9,914 nucleotides of DNA, taken from NCBI GenBank assembly GCA_021785155.1, contig JAJYGE010000584.1, positions 1-9,914 on the forward strand. Direction: 5' to 3'. This DNA comes from Planctomycetota bacterium (GTDB lineage Bacteria > Planctomycetota > Phycisphaerae > WQYP01). A program made the position numbers and the translations under genes. This document shows, piece after piece, positions 7,701 to 9,914 of the stretch (within the stretch, counting starts at the first letter, position 1; the number at the start of each line of letters is the position of its first letter). The notes beneath the pieces were generated by a model, which worked only from the letters and a program-made list of their open reading frames with translations, was not told the DNA's origin and ran no database searches.

Positions 7701-8874
7701 AATGCCGCACAAACCGCGGCTTAAGCCGCACAAACATTTCTTCCCATTCCCGATATATCGCCTGCCTGATGGTCAGGCGATGTTCACGGGCCAGCTTGGC
7801 ATAATCCGCCAGTGTGTAACCGTCATAATGGCCCAACCAGCCACAGGCGATGGCACGGGATTTCAGTAGAAATTGCCGTTCCTCCGCCGCTGAACAACTA
7901 AGCGGAAATGTCTCTTCGATAACCACCGGTTTGCCCACGGCACATTTTCGCAGTGTCACCATGGCCTGATGCGGATGTTTGGTCTGCGGATAAATGTGAA
8001 CGGCGATAAAATCTAAATGCGGCGCAATGACACGCGGCACAAACCCCGACAACCAACCCCATGGCGGAACCCATGGCCAAATACCCACGGTAATCAGGGC
8101 GTTTTGGTCCTGTGACCGAATGGCGGCGGTCATAGCGCGAATCCAACGCACCGCGATTTTCTCACGGTTCGTATGGCCTGGATTGAGCGCAATATATTGC
8201 ATGAAGTCATAACCGCCAAAGGAACTTTTCGGTTGCCAGTGTCCGGGTGGGCGACGCGAACCGGAGGACAGCGGTTCATTGATCAGATCGTAACAGAATA
8301 TCACATGATGGTGGGCGCAGGTGGCGGCAACATTTTTCCAGAACCGGGCTTGCGCCGCCCAGCGTTGTCGATCATTCATGGCGTTGTACCACTTGGGAAC
8401 ATCAGCAACGCGATAACATCCCAGCCCGGTAAGATCAAGATACAGCCCGACATGCCGTGCCAGAGCCAGTAACCGTGCCAGCATTTTGAACGCCGTGCGA
8501 TTGGGTTTATCGGGCGCACGCATGAATCGGCCATATTGCAGATGTACCCGCACCACGTTGGCACCCAAGGCTTTCATATTTTTAAAATCCCGCACCACGG
8601 TCGACCAATGCTTAACCCAGAAGTCCTCAAGCAACCGCCCGTGATTGCCGTAATTGAACCCCCACGGATTAAACGCCCGATCAGATGGAATAAGAATAAA
8701 ACCGTGTTTGTTGGGTGCCACGGCAACACGCGCCATGGCGTGTGGCCGGGTGATCGCGCGAACCGGTGCGGCGTGGAGCAGCATCAGGCACATAAACGTT
8801 TTGATTGCAGCAACAGCCGCGTAGTGGCGGCCACCTGCCAGATTGGTATCGTAAGTATCCACATAAAAAATCAT
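7699..8874 (-). CDS. Secreted GH5-like (clan A) glycoside hydrolase
   Basis: A 391-residue exported beta/alpha-barrel hydrolase, probably cutting beta-linked plant or microbial polysaccharides (cellulase or mannanase type). Seen (numbered from ATG 8874): a signal-peptide-like stretch FMCLMLLHAAPVRA ending near residue 40, FNPWGFNYG (68-76), ANVVRVH with the barrel-strand Arg (105-111), the acid/base motif CYDLINEP (194-201) with Glu200, VHIYP (292-296) with the conserved His, and the nucleophile strand KPVVIEET (315-322) with Glu320/Glu321. Both catalytic glutamates are present. ATG 8874 is preceded by GGGAGG 4 nt upstream, which decides the start; upstream codons to 8922 lack such a site. 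Its 3' end abuts the CDF remnant. It diverges from the secreted protein gene at 9184. The clan is well supported; the exact family and substrate are not. Confidence 0.83.
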   Translation of the reverse strand: MIFYVDTYDTNLAGGRHYAAVAAIKTFMCLMLLHAAPVRAITRPHAMARVAVAPNKHGFILIPSDRAFNPWGFNYGNHGRLLEDFWVKHWSTVVRDFKNMKALGANVVRVHLQYGRFMRAPDKPNRTAFKMLARLLALARHVGLYLDLTGLGCYRVADVPKWYNAMNDRQRWAAQARFWKNVAATCAHHHVIFCYDLINEPLSSGSRRPPGHWQPKSSFGGYDFMQYIALNPGHTNREKIAVRWIRAMTAAIRSQDQNALITVGIWPWVPPWGWLSGFVPRVIAPHLDFIAVHIYPQTKHPHQAMVTLRKCAVGKPVVIEETFPLSCSAAEERQFLLKSRAIACGWLGHYDGYTLADYAKLAREHRLTIRQAIYREWEEMFVRLKPRFVRH

Positions 8875-9183
8875 AACACCTCCCGGGAACCTGTCCAAAT
8901 AAGCTCCGCGCCGCTCCTGCATCCGCGTGCAATTTTTTTTCCCACAAAGCCACTTCGCGACGTCACGGCCACCACCCAGGTAAAATCTGCGGTAACGCTG
9001 CGTTCCGTTCTTACCGGTTATGATGTTTCCAGGTGTCGGGAATATAACAACACCGGCAGCCCTTAATTGCGCGAAAGAGACTGTTTTCTTGCGCGGTGGA
9101 TATAATCCATATCATGGCGAGGCGTGCGATCAGCCCGCGGAACCGAAAGACTGTTAACGGCGGCGTGTGGTGAAGAATATCGA
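8875..9183. promoter_or_regulatory. Shared divergent upstream region
   Basis: This stretch of about 309 bp separates the GH5-like gene and the gene at 9184. It holds the glycosidase ribosome-binding site, an A8 run (minus strand, about 8931-8938) and the -10 candidate listed separately. TTGCGCG occurs twice, around 9067-9073 and 9089-9095, 22 nt apart. No convincing gene is seen in it. Confidence 0.4.
9101..9106 (+). promoter_or_regulatory. Candidate -10 box for the gene at 9184
   Basis: A perfect TATAAT lies 77 nt before the ATG at 9184, inside a short inverted repeat (GATAT / ATATC around AATCC). No TTGACA-like -35 stands at 16-18 nt. One of the two TTGCGCG copies lies just upstream of the box. 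Confidence 0.35.
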
Positions 9184-9914
9184 ATGAAGCGCCTGAATGT
9201 GGTAGTGGCGAGCGTTGCACTGATGTTGTTGCCATCGATGGCACCAGCCGCATCGCTGCGCGGTGTGCATGCCGATGGCTACATGATCGTGCCGACAAAG
9301 CCCAGAGTTCCAAGAAACTATGATGCTGGATTCTCCATTTACACCGCCGCCTGGCCGCTGCTGCCACGGTACCCGGGAAGACAATTTCAATCGGGACTTT
9401 TCGGCACATGGATGGCGGCGCAGTACACAGGTAAGCGCCCGCGGCATTTATACTCGGACATCGAAGGCGGCCTTGGCTGGTGGCGCAGCACACGATTTCC
9501 CACGGCGGCACCAAAGTTTCACTTGGGGGGCGTGGCGTTTAACTTTCATTTCATAACGGACGCACCGGGCAATGGCATCGGCAGTTGGAAGCACCCGCGT
9601 GGGGCTTACGGGGTGGCCCAGCTTAGTCCCTGGCTGCTTTTTCCGCCTGATGGGCTGGTCTTGAAACCGGGCGTCAATGGCCAACTCTTTGGGTACGGCT
9701 ATCTGCCGTTGCCGCTTACCGATCCGCAAGCAACCACCGACGGCAAAAACATCCCCATGGGCAATCACTGCTGGACATTATTTCTCAACACACGCAACTT
9801 CAAGGGGCCGGTCTGTTTTTTTACGCCGTACTTCTGGAACCGCCCCGCCGTAAGGCACGCGCGCCTCGTTGGCAAACTGCTTGACTCGCGGTGGTCCAGT
9901 GCCAATAAGGCCTT
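9184..9914 (+). CDS. Secreted protein of unknown family, partial at the window end
   Basis: An open frame of 243 complete codons that reaches the window edge without a stop, so the C-terminus is missing. Seen: a typical signal peptide (Lys-Arg start, hydrophobic VVVASVALMLLPSMA, cleavage likely after residue 23 at APAA), then a globular, Trp/Tyr/Phe- and Gly/Pro-rich region: GYMIVPTKP (33-41), FSIYTAAWPLLPRYPG (50-65), EGGLGWW near 97-103, and GNHCWTLFLNT near 195-205. There are two cysteines (Cys198 and Cys212), which could form a disulfide. No transmembrane segment is seen after the signal peptide. I do not recognise the family. The frame is supported by unbroken coding and even codon use; GGTGAAGAA before the ATG is a loose ribosome-binding site. 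It diverges from the GH5-like gene and may belong with carbohydrate degradation, but that is inference. Confidence 0.75.
   Translation, partial: MKRLNVVVASVALMLLPSMAPAASLRGVHADGYMIVPTKPRVPRNYDAGFSIYTAAWPLLPRYPGRQFQSGLFGTWMAAQYTGKRPRHLYSDIEGGLGWWRSTRFPTAAPKFHLGGVAFNFHFITDAPGNGIGSWKHPRGAYGVAQLSPWLLFPPDGLVLKPGVNGQLFGYGYLPLPLTDPQATTDGKNIPMGNHCWTLFLNTRNFKGPVCFFTPYFWNRPAVRHARLVGKLLDSRWSSANKA

Noticed and set aside
7716..7729. Perfect 14-bp palindrome GCGGCTTAAGCCGC
   Set aside because: It lies inside the last codons of the glycosidase, where a repeated Phe-Val-Arg segment produces it; no T-run or known operator follows.
8536..9066. Plus-strand open frame of 176 codons opposite the glycosidase 5' end
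   Set aside because: It is antisense to the signal peptide and barrel start of a well-supported gene and looks like no known protein.
9011..9514. Minus-strand open frame of 167 codons near the right end
   Set aside because: It is antisense to the secreted-protein gene at 9184, which has a proper signal peptide and continuous coding; the composition here is shadow-like.

Overview
The window looks like chromosomal DNA from a moderately GC-rich Gram-negative bacterium. The gene content (an MMPL/HpnN-type RND pump beside an HpnO-like aminotransferase, a free-standing PANK4-type DUF89 phosphatase, and a secreted GH5-like glycosidase) fits Planctomycetota or a related environmental lineage such as Acidobacteriota or Verrucomicrobiota. 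No rRNA or marker gene is present, so this placement is inference.

Left part, minus strand (44-4252): a class III PLP aminotransferase is followed 48 bp downstream by a 12-helix RND/MMPL exporter. Both resemble hopanoid-lipid genes: HpnO makes the amino-hopanoid side chain and HpnN moves hopanoids between membranes. The pair reads as a two-gene lipid modification and transport operon, with a clear -10 box just upstream.

Centre, plus strand (4506-7243): three tightly packed genes diverge from the first operon. They encode a GNAT acetyltransferase, a secreted or membrane-anchored PDZ protein whose start overlaps the GNAT stop by 14 nt, and a DUF89 subfamily II protein very like the phosphatase half of animal PANK4, which removes phosphate from 4'-phosphopantetheine and its damaged forms. 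A short hairpin with a T-run covers the stop codon of the last gene.

Convergent gap (7244-7698): no intact gene is visible. It holds two adjacent stem-loops and, on the minus strand, a decayed fragment of a cation diffusion facilitator (CDF) metal exporter. The recognisable CDF homology begins exactly where the neighbouring glycosidase gene stops, which suggests a deletion or rearrangement scar.

Right part (7699-9914): a secreted GH5-type glycoside hydrolase on the minus strand and, divergent from it, a secreted protein of unknown family that runs off the window end. They share a roughly 310 bp upstream region with a possible -10 box for the plus-strand gene.

No CRISPR array, tRNA, rRNA, intact transposase or phage gene was seen.
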